Source: Leucobacter chromiisoli
GTDB lineage: Bacteria > Actinomycetota > Actinomycetes > Actinomycetales > Microbacteriaceae
Direction of reading: 5' to 3'
DNA: 64,000 bases
Assembly (NCBI RefSeq): GCF_016522505.1
Contig: NZ_JAEHOH010000007.1
Coordinates: forward strand, 61,291-125,290
The notes below the pieces were generated by a model. The model was not told the origin of the DNA. It saw nothing but the letters and a program-made list of their open reading frames with translations, and made no database searches. The translations under genes were made by a program, and so were the position numbers. Positions 62,564 to 64,000 of the stretch are shown here, piece by piece (the first letter of the stretch is position 1; each line of letters starts with the position of its first letter).

Positions 62564-63174
62564 ACGCGCAGCAGGAACTCTCGAGGCTCATGGACCGAAG
62601 CCCGGTGATGGCGATCCTCAGGGGGATGCCCCCGGCGCAGGCCGTCGCGCTCGCGACGCGGGCCTGGGATCTCGGCATCGACATGGTCGAGGTGCCCATT
62701 CAGACCCCCGAGTTCGTGCCCGCGCTGGAGGCGGTCGTGGCGGCGGGTCGCGAGCGCGGCCGCGCGGTGGGCGCCGGCACCGTCGTCGACGAGGCGCAGC
62801 TCGCGACCATCGCCGGCATCGGCGTCGACTTCGCCGTGGCGCCCGGGCTCGACGTGCGTCTGGCGCACGAGTCGGAGCGGCGCGGCATCCCCTTCATCCC
62901 GGGTGTCGCCACGCCCACCGAGGTGCAGCTGGCCCGCGCGGCCGGCTTCGGCTGGATCAAGGCCTTCCCCGCCACCGCGCTCGGCACGGCCTGGTTCCGC
63001 GCCATCCGGGGGCCCTTCCCCGACCTCTCGCTGGTGGCCACCGGCGGGATCGACGCGAGCAACGCCGCGGACTACCTCGCGGCGGGGGCGCGCATGGTCG
63101 CGGTGGGCTCGGCGCTCGAGGATCCGAGTCAGCTCGACGAGCTGAGCCGCCTCCTCGGGGAGCGCACCGTCTGA
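62560..63174 (+). CDS. KDPG/KDPGal aldolase-like protein
   Basis: Class I aldolase (204 aa) splitting 2-keto-3-deoxy-6-phospho-sugar acid to pyruvate and glyceraldehyde-3-phosphate. Schiff-base Lys134 (GWIKAFPA) and catalytic Glu44 are present; GAGTVVDE, PGVATPTE and TGGIDASNAADYL are family segments. The usual VTLRTP loop reads VPIQTP (45-50), losing the Arg; this is closer to the IPLNSP form of KDPGal aldolases, so the galacto isomer is also possible. ATG 62560 overlaps the kinase stop. Ends before a strong hairpin. Confidence 0.87.
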   Translation: MNAQQELSRLMDRSPVMAILRGMPPAQAVALATRAWDLGIDMVEVPIQTPEFVPALEAVVAAGRERGRAVGAGTVVDEAQLATIAGIGVDFAVAPGLDVRLAHESERRGIPFIPGVATPTEVQLARAAGFGWIKAFPATALGTAWFRAIRGPFPDLSLVATGGIDASNAADYLAAGARMVAVGSALEDPSQLDELSRLLGERTV

Positions 63175-63227
63175 GCGGCCCCTCCGCTTCACCGAGAACG
63201 GCCGTTCGCGCCGCGCCCGAGAACGAC

Positions 63228-63260
63228 GAAGCCCCCGGACGCCGAGCGTCCGGGGGCTTC
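63228..63260. terminator. Bidirectional terminator between aldolase and HU genes
   Basis: Perfect 14-bp stem GAAGCCCCCGGACG / CGTCCGGGGGCTTC with loop CCGAG, 54 nt after the aldolase stop and 17 nt after the HU stop on the minus strand. Confidence 0.8.
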
Positions 63261-63276
63261 GCGAAAGCAGGGGGCC

Positions 63277-63555
63277 TTACTTGACCGCGGCCTTCAGCTT
63301 GCTGCCGACCGAGACCTTGACGCGCTTGCCGGCGGGGATCTCGATGGTCTCGCCGGTGCGGGGGTTGCGGCCGGTGCGAGCGGCGGTGGTGGCGGTCTCG
63401 AAGGAGATCCAGCCGGGGATCGAGACCTTCTCGCCAGCGGCGACGGTCTCGGACACGGCCGCGAACAGCCCGTCGACAACGCTGGAGACCGCTGCCTGGC
63501 TCTGGCCGGTCTCAGCGGCGATCTTCGCGACGAGCTCAGTCTTGTTCAGTGACAT
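63277..63555 (-). CDS. hup: HU-type nucleoid DNA-binding protein
   Basis: Histone-like protein (92 aa) that bends and compacts DNA. The sequence is the compact HU form without the long Lys/Ala-rich tail of mycobacterial HupB: MSLNKTELVAKIAAETGQSQ, IPGWISFETATTAARTGRNPRTGE (arm with the conserved Asn-Pro), and VKVSVGSKLKAAVK. Trp in GWISF replaces the more usual GFGSF/GFGTF, a small oddity. It is monocistronic, ended by the bidirectional hairpin. Confidence 0.96.
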   Translation of the reverse strand: MSLNKTELVAKIAAETGQSQAAVSSVVDGLFAAVSETVAAGEKVSIPGWISFETATTAARTGRNPRTGETIEIPAGKRVKVSVGSKLKAAVK

Positions 63556-64000
63556 CTCTTAGTCCTTCCGGGCTGGCCACTCGGACCCAGTCCCCTGATC
63601 GTGTGCAAGTGCCCCCCGTCGAAACGGGAGACGATCGGTTGATCGCTACGAATCTACCTCACATCGGCGGAATCATGCGGGTGTTCTCACAGCTTTTCCT
63701 CACTCCGAGGCGTTTTCCGCGACGGGTGTGTGTCAAACGAGGCGGAAACGCCCCCTGCGGGCGGTAGGACCGGAGCGCGGAGCGAGCCCGACCGCGGAAC
63801 GGGCGGAGCGGGCGGCGGGACCGGAGCGCGGAGCGGGCGGACGCCTCTCCCGGAATCCCGGCAGGTGGTCAGCAGGTGCTCGGGATTCTCGAATAACGGA
63901 CGTCTACTGACGACCTGTGCCGGGGGAACGCAGAAGCGGCCCGGATCCGACAGGGGATCCGGGGCGCGTATGGAGGCGAGCCCGTACCAGGGCGACATGG
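63556..64000. other. 445-nt non-coding right end with HU promoter region
   Basis: No gene supported. The HU promoter must lie in the first 150 nt; a TAGATT box at 63651-63656 (minus strand) is a possible -10 but no matching -35 is seen. From about 63760 the sequence is repetitive G/C-rich (several copies of GGACCGGAGCGCGGAGCG-like text). Confidence 0.4.

Noticed and set aside
63687..63998. 103-codon minus-strand open frame at the right end
   Set aside because: Its product is Pro/Arg-rich low-complexity text created by G/C repeats; no ribosome site or homology seen.

Overview
The window is about 70% G+C and densely coded, with many 4-base ATGA or GTGA gene overlaps. Its markers are actinobacterial: a CopD-CtaG fusion, an FMN-riboswitch rib operon, an actinobacterial-type thiamine-binding YkoF-like protein and sugar importers that lack their own ATPase. 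The organism is probably a member of the Actinomycetes close to Microbacteriaceae; the genus cannot be fixed from the sequence. I see no phage, insertion sequence, CRISPR array or rRNA.

Layout. (1) 1-6436, minus strand: an operon of two tandem HDAC/acetylpolyamine-amidohydrolase paralogues, an RbsB/RbsA/RbsC-type importer and an amidase cut by the left edge, with a perfect palindrome upstream. (2) 6590-10554: ABC exporter, thiamine-binding protein, DHA2 MFS exporter. (3) 10601-15412: second Rbs-type importer with two permeases and a strange G/C-homopolymer hairpin between the binding-protein and permease genes. (4) 15651-18664: xthA-like exonuclease, trpS, zinc alcohol dehydrogenase. (5) 18882-22865: FMN riboswitch and ribD-ribE-ribBA-ribH. 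(6) 22920-26364: ABC exporter and acyltransferase, converging on a 51-bp near-perfect palindrome. (7) 26441-29280: Mn/Zn/Fe-type metal importer with a probable metalloregulator operator. (8) 29475-36383: tRNA-Thr(CGT), TAP-like secreted or anchored hydrolase, DNA polymerase III delta-prime, NarL-type two-component pair, YigZ and S4 proteins. (9) 36565-42365: third Rbs-type importer, divergent from a SorC-type regulator and an SDR dehydrogenase, probably for a polyol or sugar. (10) 42401-47203: dcd, dienoyl-CoA-reductase-like flavoenzyme, CopD-CtaG protein. (11) 47280-63174: a large catabolic regulon. (12) 63277-63555: HU.

The regulon at 47.3-63.2 kb is the most interesting part. An 11-gene minus-strand operon encodes a MalEFG-type importer without ATPase, aldehyde dehydrogenase, Gfo/Idh/MocA oxidoreductase, threonine-synthase-like PLP enzyme, N-acyl-D-aminoacylase, D-amino-acid-oxidase-like flavoprotein, IclR regulator, RidA and a D-threonine-aldolase/D-serine-dehydratase-fold PLP enzyme. 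Divergent from it are a KDG-kinase-like PfkB protein and a KDPG-aldolase-like protein; converging on its end is an LctP-like permease. IclR-type boxes (TGGAA-N5-TTCCA) lie at the divergent promoter and in front of the permease. The set can be read as uptake of an N-acylated 2-amino sugar acid, N-deacylation, ammonia elimination to 2-keto-3-deoxygluconate, phosphorylation and cleavage to pyruvate and glyceraldehyde-3-phosphate. That logic resembles the oxidised-chitin (N-acetyl-D-glucosaminate) route described in marine Pseudoalteromonas. Individual families are seen in the sequence; the pathway is inference.
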